Source: Voacanga thouarsii
Taxonomy: Eukaryota > Streptophyta > Magnoliopsida > Gentianales > Apocynaceae
Assembly: GCA_026120185.1 (NCBI GenBank)
Contig: JANUWF010001109.1
Location: forward strand, 1,356,001-1,420,000
DNA length: 64,000 nt
Direction of reading: 5' to 3'
The notes below the pieces were generated by a model. It was not told the DNA's origin, did no database searches, and saw nothing but the letters and a program-made list of their open reading frames with translations. Of this stretch, positions 34,969 through 47,802 are shown piece after piece. The position numbers were made by a program, and so were the translations under genes. The stretch's first letter is position 1. Every line of letters begins with the position of its first letter.

Positions 34969-36636
34969 CATATCCCCACACTTGAACATTTTCTTGTCCT
35001 CAAACAAACAAGATTCAGAACACTGAGTATATGGCTTAAAACAAAACAAATTTTCAACTTATCCTTAGCAAATTCATCCATTATAACGGAAAAATCTTCT
35101 TCCAATGTCAAATACAAACTTTGTCATTCATTTAACCCTTGTAAAACCTTTCAAACTCATGCATTAAACCAAATAATCCCAAGTCCATCAAAGTTAAGTA
35201 AAATAAGCTTATATCTAGTACAAGAAAATTTTCTTACTCCTCAAGTAAAAATATAGATAACATAAATCAGACAAGTCCAGCCATTTAACCAATTCTAGAA
35301 TTATAAACTCAAATTTACACAACTCAAGTTAATGAAATAAGGAAAACACTCCACCCCCTTTTTTTCTCAAATTTTTTTCAATGACTTAGGGAATTGATAG
35401 CCTCAAGTGAATGGATTTCTCTTCACGCACTGCATTGGCCCCTTATAGTCATCATTTATCATTTTTTATAGCAATTTTCTTTTTCTTTCTTCTTTCTTTT
35501 CTTACCTTCTTGCTTTCAAGATAGCCTCAAGAGAGTGTGATACTTCTTTGTTTCTTCTCTTCCACTCACCGTATGGAGCCCCTTTTTAGCAAAAAGTTTT
35601 TCTCTTTTCTTTTCAAAAATAAAAGCATTTTTTTCATCTCATATTTTTTTCCTTTTCACTAATTTTTTTTTTATTTCTTCACATTCTTTATTCACAACTC
35701 AAAGTTAGTAAACTTTAAATTTATAATACAAGAATTATTTAACAACTCTTCCCATATTTCATTATATATCATCCATATTCAAACTCAAAGAATAAAACAA
35801 AACTCCAATACGAAATATAACCAAGGTTAACTTAAATTCTCAAGACTTAGCAAAAATCCAACTTAATACACAAGTTTAATTTTTAAATAAAAACCAAACC
35901 ATAATGATTGACAAATCCATATCCAACGTTAAAAGGAAAATCACAACCCCATTATAGACAAATAAGCTCAATTTAGCTCCAAAATCTTCAAACTTTCAAA
36001 ATTTCAAAAGTTTCAATTTTTCTTTCAATAAAACTGTTTGATACCAAGAAAATATCCAGATCATTGATAAAAATTTGGACAAAGAATATTACTAAACTAC
36101 TCCCCCACGCTTAAACTGGATAATATCCTTATTGGCCAATAATTAATACAAGAAAGCATCTCCAAATGGACCAAAAAATGATAAAGGGGTATAAAGTTTA
36201 AGTAATACTTCCAAAGTGCAATAAAGTTCCAATAAATATTAAAACATGGAATAGAGAGAAGAGCTTGTCCAAGAGGACTTTATTCTGACCTACAAAAGAA
36301 GCCACAAATAAAAGCACAAAGAAAATAATAAGAAAAGAAAGGCACACTTAAATAAAAGCAAACAAACTAAAAATCCTAAGAAAGAAAATAAAGACACAAC
36401 TCAATCTCCCACACTTAAGATGAAAAATACTTTTCCTTACTACTAGGGGAAATAACACCTAACAACTCCAAACACAAAGAAAAGACACAAACTCTTTCCA
36501 CTCATCATGCCTCCTCATCAAACTTTTTTAAATGAAATTAAAACTCACAAAGTAAGATAGGCAAGATGAATGTAGAAAGAAATGAGGTTTTAGAAAAAGG
36601 TCATGTTCATGAAAACAATTTTTCTTAGTAGACCAA
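34969..36636 (-). mobile_element. DNY-A internal region, 3' half (unit 2)
   Basis: Close copy of 7526-9199 in the same orientation, with the CCAATA motif pair at about 35568-35583 (decayed) and 35430-35447. It ends at the same point (TTTTTCTTAGTA...CCAA) where a plus-strand DNY-A LTR begins. Confidence 0.75.
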
Positions 36637-37632
36637 TGATAGCGGCTAAAATCACTATTGTTTTTCTAGTTATTTGAGGTCATTTTGACATACTGTTATT
36701 GTAATAACTAGGCATATTCTTTCCTATTTGGCATTTTGCTTGTGAAAAAGTGTTTTTGACGAATTTTGTGCAATTACTGAGTAGATTTTGAACAAAAAAA
36801 GAAGAGTTTCCAGATTGGACTTGGCACTAGGTCCAGATAATACACCAGGCACTAGGTCTGCTCTGGAAAAGAGGAAATTGAGTCCAAAAATAGCCCCATG
36901 CCAGGTCCACTCTGCACAAATTTGATATTTTTCAAAGGATTTTGGTATTTTTTGAATTCTACTCGGACTAGACTTCTGAAGCAATGAATTTTGTTATCAA
37001 GGAAGCTTATAAATACAAGAAAAACACAAGAGAAATGTGTGATTTGAAGGATCCAAGCTAGCTACTCAATCACCATTTAAAAGAGAATTGTTCAAATGAG
37101 GTTTTCAAGAGAAGAAAAAGGTCTTCTCTATGAATTTTATCTTTTAACCTTTATTTACTTTTCTAGAACAATGATGTACTTAATGTTTTGATTGTAATTG
37201 GATATTATTTTGGAGATTATGATTTTAAGTTAATTGGAACTTTTGATCAATTGATTGTTGTTCTTGGTATTTGATTGCTTGTTTTTCTTACAGAGTTGAT
37301 TGATTAATTTTTATTATTAACTTGGTTGAAAAAGAGGTTGGTAATGACTTCAATTGATTAATTTCATATTTATTGTCTCTTAACTTGCTTGAAAAAAAGG
37401 GTTAATTGTCTAAAACATTAGTAATCGAAGGTTGGTTAATGATTGTTAGAATAAGGATTCATTGATTAATTTCATATTTTAAATCACCTAGAATTTAGGG
37501 GTTTATAGGAGAATTGATTTTAATGCATCTTCTGGATAAGTTAGTCAAGACAGAATATGTTCACTAATTTAACTAGAAGATAGTGATTCCAGAGATTGAA
37601 AACGAAGAGGATTTATATTAAATCTTTCATGA
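36637..37632 (+). mobile_element. DNY-A LTR fragment, nested
   Basis: Plus-strand LTR from TGATAGCGGC with a TATAAATA box at 37008-37015. It stops at 37628-37632 (CATGA), where host DNY sequence resumes. CATGA is present both in the LTR and in the host flank, so a microhomology deletion removed the rest of the nested element. Confidence 0.78.
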
Positions 37633-38356
37633 ATCTCATTCTCTAACATTCCGTTAGACACACAAATATTTTTGCTAACAAATAAATGCACATGGTCTGT
37701 AAAGAATGTATCAAAAGTGAAATCACCATTTAACCTTTCAAAAGATTTATCTCAACGAAAAGTCCCCTTAAAACTTAGCATTTGAGTTTTCAAAGATGGG
37801 ATCAAGAAATCCTTACTTTTCAATGCATTGTCTACAAAAATTAAGTCACCTCCCTTTAAATAGGGTGAAAGGTAGAAATTACCAACATCTTCTAAGGACA
37901 TCTTACGATGTAGCATTGAAAGATCTAACTCCTTGAGGCATGGTAATTCATCACATCATCAATGGCATCATTAGGCTCCGTGAGTTGAGAGGGACCTATA
38001 AATTCATGTGACAAAGAAAAGTTAGAAATATGAAAGTATAGATTAGAATAAAAAATTTTCCCCATCACATTAGGCAATTGTTCCTCATATCCTCTCTCCT
38101 CTCCTTGGGGAATCTCTTGTTCAAGTATATGGGCCTTTATGAAATTTTTAACCAAATTGACTAGTTGTGTTCTTTGATGGCTCATACGTTGGGATGCTTC
38201 TTTATGCCATTTAATGGATAAATATGTATTGGCAACAAAGGATTGGATTGAAGCTTCATGTGACGTCTCACTAAAAGCATTAATCCGAGCTTGTAACCAT
38301 GCCAATCTATCATTATTGTAGCTCATTTGGCATTGTGCCCATGAATAATTACCCAT
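37633..38356 (-). pseudogene. DNY protein (copy in minus-strand host, unit 2)
   Basis: The frame opens MGNYSWAQC at 38356 and stays open for 143 residues to about 37925 (SFVANTYLS, MSHQRTQL, GYEEQLPNVMG, LSHEFIG, TEPNDAIDDV). A one-base loss in the DVLNLPCLKEL block then shifts the frame. The remainder to 37633 is legible in another frame (for example the KDFLIPSLKTQ block). It is the sister of the copy at 33634. Confidence 0.68.
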
Positions 38357-38570
38357 GATGATGGTTTGAACCTCACACTCAAAGAAAAATAAAAGTCAAA
38401 TCGAAAATAAAAATAAAAACAAATAAAAATAAATAAAATACAAAAATTAGAAATATTCACAGACTACCTAAACACAAAAGTTAGTGATATTTTCAAATAC
38501 AAAAGAGGCTCAATGAACAAGACTCGAGTGTTTCAGATAGTGCCCATCCCCGGCAATGACTCCAAAAACT
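38357..38570 (-). mobile_element. DNY-A leader with PBS
   Basis: AT-rich leader between the LTR and the DNY frame, containing the PBS at 38548-38564. It is the intact counterpart of the damaged leader at 33635-33845. Confidence 0.72.
38548..38564 (-). other. Primer-binding site, tRNA-Asp type (decayed)
   Basis: On the minus strand TGGAGTCATTGCCGGGG begins seven bases after the LTR end. It matches the tRNA-Asp complement with three changes. Confidence 0.7.
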
Positions 38571-40191
<1,621 letters not shown>

Positions 40192-41930
40192 ATTTCGACC
40201 ACGCGAACCAATTTACACACAGTGAAAAAATAAAATAAAATTCACTCAAAAGAATGACTCGTATGTGATCAAATGGGTTAGAAGAGGGAGAAAAATTTGC
40301 TACCTCGAATACGTATCTTTTAAATTTTTTCTTCGTGCATGGAACTCTTCTGTAATATTTGTTTAATCATGAACCACTAAATTCCAAGAGTAGGAATTTT
40401 TCTAACATTGATCCACACAAGGATGTACTCAAGAACTATCAAAATTTTCTAGTAGAAAATTTTATAGCTGATTCTATGGAAATTATTTTGCGAAAACAAA
40501 TCAAAAGGAAAAATACTTCCATGTCTAATGCTTCCTTAGAAAACAAATTCTCGAAAAACATTATATATATATATATATATATATTTCCTAATAGTTTTTA
40601 GGAAACCTATATATATAGAATTAATTTTTTCTTTAAATTATAGGCTTTGAAATTTGGTTAATTGTAATTTGGTCATGTAGGTTTTAACATGTTTATAACT
40701 TGCCCACAAGAATTAATAATTGCAATCCAACCCAACAATTATAACTATTTTATAATTATCTTATACAATTATTTTTCTCACAAATTAATCCCATAATATT
40801 ATCAAATAATATCTTGAGTACCAATTCCTCTATTATGTATGACCTATTAGGTTTTCTAGTCTATTGGTTGCTAATATGACTTAATTCTATCACAATAGAA
40901 TTAATAATCCTTTTATAATTAGAACTAATGTACTAATTCTAAATAGGATTCATTTATTAATTTTCTAATTAATAAATGCATATTTATCAAATCATCATCG
41001 GCACCTAACAATGCATCATGACCACCCAAAAGTCCAGAAAATCAAGTGGCTTGACATGAACTTTTCAATAGCAAAAAATTAGTACAATAAACTTCTTTTA
41101 TCATACTATATCTCATTCAGTTTTAGAGTATGGAATTAGGACCAACTCTTACTAAAATATAATTAATTCTAGTTCGAATTTATTAGTACTTATTCCAGAA
41201 TTCATTACTCAATATCTGTATCAATTGGAATTATTTTCATCACATAGTCACCTTGACAAAAGACTTCTCGAGTAATGATTCCATACAAGTGGCCGTGAGA
41301 CATACATCCCTACTATTATGAGTGATAAATCCTTTATTGACCCTTTCAACTACTTTCATTTATTTTACGTTGTACCCAATATCCATCCTATAGACGGTCC
41401 CACTGAGACTTTAAGGATTAGAATCAAAATACAATACTTAGTAAACAAAGTATCTTAGAGATCTCAAGTCTAAGAATATTTACACATTTGTTGTAATAAG
41501 ATTCTATCACGGATACTAAATAGGTATTCATATGATTATCTTATAGTTAGATCATCCACTGAACTTATTCTCTTAACAAGCATCCACGTATAAACTTTGA
41601 GTATCACAATACTCACGGATATAAGAACTGCCACTTGATCAAATTAAGAAGTGTAATACATGCTAGTCTTTGCGTATTAATAATGTTCTATCTCACTAAT
41701 ACTATGATAGGGATATTTAAATACAAGTACTACATAGTGTAGTAGGAATCTCACATTATGATCTCTATTATAATTTTCATAACACTATACTATGTGCTTG
41801 GACCTTTATCTAATAGTTTTTCACACATATACTTATGAAATAAAGAAACTGAAAGACAGAGAATGCATTTTATTAATAAATGTGCTATTTATAGTATACA
41901 AATAATTGTCTCTAAGGCATTACACTGACA
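40192..41930 (-). mobile_element. COP (Ty1/copia) 3' LTR, probably truncated
   Basis: It follows the COP RNase H end on the minus strand. A likely LTR start (TGTCAGTGTAATGCC) lies at 41930, with a TATAAATA box at 41893-41886 just downstream. The sequence is non-coding, with an (AT)n run at about 40562-40583. The far end is cut by the DNY-A array at 40191. No matching 5' LTR could be aligned at the other side of COP, so the call rests on position and promoter-like structure. Confidence 0.6.
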
Positions 41931-43043
41931 AAATCTCATTTACACTTGAGCCAATTATTCATATATCGAATACCAAATAACTCAACATGTCTATTAAATT
42001 TCTTCTGAGGTAGTACCTTAGTGAGCAGATCCGATATATTATCATCTGTGGGAACTTTTTCTATCTTTTTATCTTTCCCATTGATGATCTCCTAGATCAG
42101 ATGATGGCATCTAAGTCTGTGTTTGGATCGTTAGTGAGATTATGGTTCCTTTGCTTGTGCAATGGCTCTATTGTTGTCACAATACAAAGGCATTAGATCA
42201 ACAATGCTAGGGACCACTCTTAGTTCTGTCACAAACTTCTTGATCTAAATTACTTCCTTAGTTGCTTCAAAAATAGCTATGTACTCAGCTTCAGTTGTCG
42301 AATCGACAATAATATCTTATTTAAAGCTTTTCTAACTTATTGCCCGTCCACCCAACGTGAATACGTAGCTTGATTGTGATTTGAATTCATCATTATCAGA
42401 TTGAAAATTGGTATCAATATACCCTTTTATTGTCAAATCACTCTCTTCATACAACAGGAATACGTTCTTAGTTCTTCGCAAGTAGTTAAGGGTTTTCTTT
42501 ATAGCCGCTCAATAACCCTCTCTAGGGTCACTATGTATTTGGTTGTTAAATTGAGAGCATATGATAAATCGGGCCTAGTACATATTATAGAATACATGAT
42601 AGATCCAATTGCCGAAACATATTGAATTCTACTTATGTGATCCCTTTCAATTTGTATCTTGTGAGATATCAATATTGAAAAGCTTACCCCATGAGACATG
42701 GGTAAGAATCCTTTTTTGTATTAATTCATGTTCAACCTCTTTAGCACTTTGTCTATGTAAGTTGACTGTGAAAGATTGGGCAACCTTTTTTATCTATCTT
42801 TATAGATCCTTATTCCTAGAATATAGATTACTTCTCCAAGGTCTTCTATGGAGAACATCTTGGATTACCAATTCTTCATAGACTGGAGAACTGAAACATC
42901 ATTTCCTATTAGTAATAGGTCATCCACATAAAGTAATAAGAAGATGACTACACTCCCACTAATCTTCTTATACACAAGGTTCATCCATAGTTTGAACAAA
43001 ACCAAATTCTTTAAGTGTTTCATCAAAATAGATGTTCCAACTC
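41931..43043 (-). pseudogene. COP reverse transcriptase (C-terminal part) and RNase H
   Basis: Continues the reverse transcriptase cut at 54775. The minus strand reads SWNIYFDETLKEFGF and then the catalytic LLLYVDDLLLIGNDVS (about 42925-42910), with a stop soon after. The block QYVSAIGSIMYSIICTRPDL follows near 42600. An RNase H segment (AILEATKEV, then YCDNN) lies at about 42300-42150. Several stops and frame changes make it non-functional. The order and the YVDD box are typical of Ty1/copia; a Tork/Angela-like lineage is suspected. Confidence 0.85.
43039..43043. repeat. Target-site duplication of GYP2 (left), AACTC
   Basis: AACTC before the LTR pairs with AACTT at 54770-54774. Joining the flanks restores an open COP reverse transcriptase reading (QAS-GS to SWN). 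One base has changed since insertion. Confidence 0.8.
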
Positions 43044-44146
43044 TGATAGGAATCTATTCACGTAACGAGGCACGTCTAAAAAAGGGGGATAGAAAGTCAA
43101 CACTTACTTCATATCTCTATGGAAACATTCAATATTCAAGAAGTTTCAGGAGGATTTTCAAGCCATCCAAGCATACAAGCCAAGAGCTAAGAAGATTGTG
43201 AAGAGATGGACAGTAAAGGAAGGGCTAAATGATGCACAACACAAGCAACAATCTATGTGGAAGATCAAGACAATTTTTAAACAAGGATTGAAGGCTAAAG
43301 AAGTATCAAGAAGAGCTCAAGATGACCAATATTTTATTTAGAGAATCAAGGAAATACAGAGAAATGGAATGAAAGTCCAAAGAGTAAGTTTTGAAGTATA
43401 ATAAAAGACGGATGGCGATAGGTTCACTAGCACATTTAGCTCCAGGTCCACACTAGAGTAGGGTTTTATTTCCAGAACACACCTAGTGCCAGGTCCACCC
43501 AAAGCACCTGGCGCCAGGTCCATTCCGGCCTTACCATATTTTTCTGAATTTTCTTGTTTTGTTCTGTTTTGTTCCTAATTAAATTTTCACGTTTTTTATT
43601 ATGTTTTAATCTATTTTTAAGGCATGTAATGGGGCCTGAAAACATGTATTAAGGCCATTTAATATTTAGGTTTAGTTAGTTAAGTAGTTTAGGTCAAACC
43701 TATTATAAATATGCCATTATAACTCTTGTAACAAAACTTTGGTATTTTGGGATGAAGAATACCGATTTTTTCTCTAGAAGGAGAGTTTTTTAGGGTGATT
43801 CTCTTGGGTGATGTCTATTAAACATCACGACTAAATCAAAGGATTTACTACCACATTTGATCTTGTCTCTAAATCTTAAGGGATAATAATCTAAACTTTA
43901 TTTCTATTCTATGTTCAAGGTTCCCTAGTGTGTTTGATAGGACTGAGTTAGATGCCTTTAAATTCATATCCTTGGTGTTCTAATCTATAGATAGATTAGG
44001 GTGTTAAGGTGTCTTTGAAGTAGGCTAGATTTATATTATCATAAGAGTGTTAATTTCATAGTATTTTAGTGTTCTTATGTGAGGGTTTGGTAGGTTTCTT
44101 GTTCTTGAGCTTAACCCACATTTTGTAGCTTCCCAATATCATATCA
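43044..44146 (+). mobile_element. GYP2 5' LTR
   Basis: 1103-bp LTR from TGATAGGAATC to CATATCA. It contains the perfect palindrome CCTGGCGCCAGG at 43507-43518 with related units at about 43437-43500, and a TATAAATA box at 43704-43711. Confidence 0.88.
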
Positions 44147-44148
44147 AG

Positions 44149-44160
44149 TAGTATTAGAGC
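44149..44160 (+). other. GYP2 primer-binding site, initiator tRNA-Met-like
   Basis: TAGTATTAGAGC, two bases after the LTR, resembles TGGTATCAGAGC. Confidence 0.7.
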
Positions 44161-44938
44161 TCGCATTGTGTTGATTCTAATCAACCAACTTTCTTTAGGC
44201 TAAGGTACAATCTTCTACAAGATCTATTGATTTTAAAATTTTTGTCACTTTTTCAATTGCTATTTTTGGATGTCAAACTTGAAATTGTGACAGGGAACTG
44301 TTGTGAATTTGACCCCATATGGTATATTAATGTTTGAGGAATCATTTGACGTAAAAATTTGTTGATCTGGGGCCAAAATCAAGTTGAAATTTTCTATACA
44401 AAATTAAGCTACGAGATTGGACTCAGTGTGTTTGATATAGTATCCCAATGAATTGTGATTGCTCATACTTGACTACCAAAGCTTCCATTTATGAATTATG
44501 ATGAATAATTTGTTTAGTAAAAGGCATTTAAGTGATTGTTAATTTCTAAATTATGATTGAGATTGTGATAGTATCACTTAGTATAACAACTCTTTAAAGT
44601 CCATGTATCATCCTTATTGCATACCAAGTGTTTGATAAATTATCTTTAAGACACATATCTTTCTTATTCCTTAGAATTTAGTTGACTTGTCTAGTAGAAC
44701 TAAATCATTTGAAGTGGGAAAGAGTTGGGAAGAGCTTGTGTGTGGAATTGAGAGTTTCAAAAAAAAAAAAAAAAGCAAAAGGGAAAGTTTATTGTGATAA
44801 AAGTCAAGAAGAGTACAAACATGAGTGAAGAGCGACCACTAAAAAATGAGTGTAAACACGTGAGGGAGTGAAGTGAAGAATTTTTCTTGTGTTTTCAAAT
44901 TCAATTTTGTGGATGCTTCTCTTGAAAGAAAATTCACA
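44161..44938 (+). mobile_element. GYP2 5' leader, non-coding
   Basis: AT-rich leader between PBS and first gag-like frame, with an A-run at about 44760-44774. I see no gene or other element in it. Confidence 0.6.
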
Positions 44939-45646
44939 ATGGCTAGTTGGAATGAAAATGAAGGGTATGACAACTATGAGGAGTCTTCCCATAGTGAAAA
45001 TAGTTATGAGGAAGAAAATGAATATGAGCTAGAATATAAGGAGGATGATTATAAGAACATGGGGTATTTGGATGAACATGAATATGACTATGAAGAAAAT
45101 TATTGGAGAAATGAAGGTAATCATGAGAATTTACTTGATTGTTAAGATGAGGATTCTAGGGATAGCTATGATGAAGGGCTAAGCATAAGTGGAAAATGAT
45201 ATGTCGGTATAAATTATGGGAATGATGGGGTTTGTGTTGGATGACCACAAAAATATTCAAAGAGTGGTATAACAAAAGAAATGGAGTATAGGTGTTTGTA
45301 TGAAAGTCCAAAGGTATCTGGACTAAGAGAAAAGTGTGCATCACAAAATTCTTCCAAGAGTAGTTTGAGAAGAAAAGAGGATCCAAGAGATCTTCGTGAA
45401 ACCCTCGTTTTATTGCAAATGAGTATGGAGGGCATTTGGAGGGAGATGACTGAATTTCGAGCTCAACAAGGCCAAACATCTTCCGCAGGTCAAAGGAGGG
45501 GACAAGAGCAACCAGAAGCCTACAACACGCCTCTTGTGAGTACACAACCTGGAGAAGAATGTGATGAATATTCAATTTGTGAAAATCAACAAGTTCCTGT
45601 CAGAGGAGGGAGAAACTGGTTGAGAGGAGGTAGAGGAAAAGGCTGA
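44939..45646 (+). pseudogene. GYP2 gag remnant (capsid missing)
   Basis: Two frames are legible. MASWNENEGYDNYEESSHSE at 44939-45145 is a strongly acidic N-terminus rich in Glu and Tyr. A later frame at 45281-45646 contains SMEGIWREMTEFRAQQGQ and ends in an RGGR-rich stretch. The capsid region (WWQ/AWW-type block) expected of gypsy Gag is not found, so an internal deletion is likely. Protein products are improbable. Confidence 0.6.
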
Positions 45647-45709
45647 GGGAGATTTGGTGAGAATCCTATGAGAGGAGAATCTCAAACCTCTATAATCATG
45701 GTGCAATGA

Positions 45710-46985
45710 ATGAGTAGTAGAGGATTGACTTGTAAGATTTGTTGTAGTAGAAGGCATATAAATGTTGATTGTCCAAATAAAATGGAATATGAACGATTCT
45801 ATGGGGTGCACAATTGCAAAGGAGAGAGAAAAATTGAAAAGCAAAAGGCTAGGCTTGAGACCAAAGTGGCCAAGAAAAATGTTGTAGATGTTGAGGAGCC
45901 AAGAAGGGCAAGAAGTGAAGAAAAAATTGAGAGGGCTAAGAAAAGTGAATTACATGGCTTTGAGAATAAGGAGAAGCTAGATAATGAGACCAAGTGACAA
46001 GGAATGCTCAATCAAAATGATGAAGTTGTGTACAAAAAAGCTAAGAAAAATATTGATGAGATTGATGAGTAGTTTAGTGATGATGAAGAAGAAGACGTGG
46101 AACCACTGAATTCAGCAAATGAGGTGAGTAAGAAGTTCTACAATATCTTATTCTTTCTAGATGAAGAGTCACATCCATTAGAAGTGTTAGAAGAGGATGA
46201 CCAAGAAGAAGTTGAACAAAATGGAGTAAAAGTTGTTGAAGAGCTAAAGAATTCAAAATTTGAGGTAAAGAATGAACAAATGTGTTCTATAGAAGAAGGT
46301 TTCTAAAGTATTTCAAGTACTTATGAAGTGGGAGAAAGCACACATCCATAAGAAGAGAAAAAGAGGAGTTGGCTAGATGTGGTGAAAAAGTAAATGAAAA
46401 TAAGTGAAACTAGTGAGAAAGAAGCATTTAGTTTAACTTTACAAAATGATACCAAATCTAGTGGAGGAGACAGAGTGGATGGAAGAGATTGGGATACACT
46501 TGAAAAACTATGTACATTAATTAGTATTATGAAGGAAATTGATGAAGCCCATGTAACTTGATTATTGATGGAGGGAGTTGTAAACATGTGATTAGTGCTA
46601 CATTGGTGGAGGAACTTGGAATGGAGACCTCGAAACATCCTAAGTCTTATAAGCTTCAATGGTTGCACAATTATGGTAAAGTAAAGGTAAACAAACAAGT
46701 TAAGGTTACAATTGTCATAGGAGATATAAAGATGAGGTGATATGTGATGTGTTTCCCATGCATGTTGGGCATATATTATTAGGAAGGCCTTGGCTATATA
46801 ATAGGAAGGTAATTCACCATAGAAAGAAAAATACTTACTATTTGCACAAGGATGGAAGGAAATTTATATTTTTCCCTATGTCTCCAAGTGAGATTGTAAA
46901 AGATCAAGACATTTTAAGGAAGAAAGATAAAAAGAAAAGAGGACAAAAAGAGAGGGAAAAACGAGAGAGGGAAAAACAAGAGTAA
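45710..46985 (+). pseudogene. GYP2 zinc knuckle and retropepsin domain
   Basis: CKICCSRRHINVDC (45731-45772) is a perfect CX2CX4HX4C knuckle. A Lys/Glu-rich linker with stops follows. The protease begins at 46558 with IIDGGSCKHV, keeping the catalytic Asp in a DGGS active site of plant gypsy type, and continues with LQWLHNYGKVKVNKQV. After a stop and frame change near 46738 it reads CDVFPMHVGHILLGRPWLY. The frame ends in a low-complexity KKDKKKRGQKERE tail at 46985. The reverse transcriptase that should follow is absent. Confidence 0.75.
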
Positions 46986-47321
46986 GAGATGAGAGAAAAT
47001 GAGAGAAGAACAAAAGAAGAAAAAGAGAGGTTAAAGCTCCAAAGGCCAACAAAAACAAGGGAGGAGAGATAACACACAAGAGAGTAAGGAGGTAAAACAA
47101 GAGTGCCAACTTGGGTTTGGAGAGGTGAAAATAACAAGAGGGAGGAAAAATAGCAAAGTAAGGTGAGAGTGATACTTTGGGTTGAGAAGAGAGGAAACAA
47201 GGCAGGAGTTGTGTAAAAAAAGCTTGAAATATTACTTTCACAAAAATTCTCTTGTTTGAATTCTTATGCAGGAAAATTCGTACAAGCAACAAGGCACATC
47301 GATTCGAGGATGAATCATTTC
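46986..47321 (+). other. Purine-rich tract replacing pol
   Basis: G/A-rich sequence (GAGAGAAAATGAGAG-like) fills the place where reverse transcriptase should start. No domain is recognisable; the antisense Leu/Ser-rich open frames are composition effects. Confidence 0.6.
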
Positions 47322-47335
47322 AAAGAAGGGGGAAA
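47322..47335 (+). other. GYP2 polypurine tract
   Basis: AAAGAAGGGGGAAA directly precedes the 3' LTR. Confidence 0.85.
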
Positions 47336-47802
47336 TGATAGGAATCTATCCATGCAACAAGGCACATCTAAAGAAAGGGGTTGGAAAATCAACACTTGCT
47401 TCAAATCTCCATGGAAACATTAAACATTCAAGTAGTTTTGGGAGGATTTTCAAGCCATCCCAGCATACAAGCCAAGAGCTAAGAAGATTATGAAGAGATG
47501 GATGGTAAAGGAAGGGCCAAAGGATGTACAACACAAGCAACAATCCATGTGAAGAATCAAGCCAATCTTTAAACAAGGATTGAAGGCCAAAGGAGTATAA
47601 AAAGAAGCTCAAAATGACCAACATTTTATTTGCAGGATTAAGGAAACACAGAGAAATGGAATAGAGCTCTAAAGAGCAAGTTTTGAAGTGCAAGAAAAGA
47701 AGGACAGCGACCAGAATGCACCTGGCTCCAGGTTCACTAGCACACCTGGTGCCAGGTCCACACTAGAGCAGGGTTCTATTTCCAAAACACCTAGCGCCAG
47801 GT
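47336..47802 (+). mobile_element. GYP2 3' LTR, first part
   Basis: Matches 43044-43515 of the 5' LTR. It is cut inside a GCGCCAGGT motif by DNY-B. Confidence 0.88.
47798..47802. repeat. Target-site duplication of DNY-B (left), CAGGT
   Basis: CAGGT is repeated at 54141-54145 on the other side of the DNY-B element. Confidence 0.92.

Noticed and set aside
45210..45646. A host gene exon
   Set aside because: The frame lies between a PBS and a zinc knuckle of GYP2 and ends in an RGG-rich stretch, so it is taken as gag remnant.
46876..47292. Minus-strand Leu/Ser/Phe-rich open frames suggesting a membrane protein
   Set aside because: They arise from the purine-rich strand of GYP2 and have no motif.
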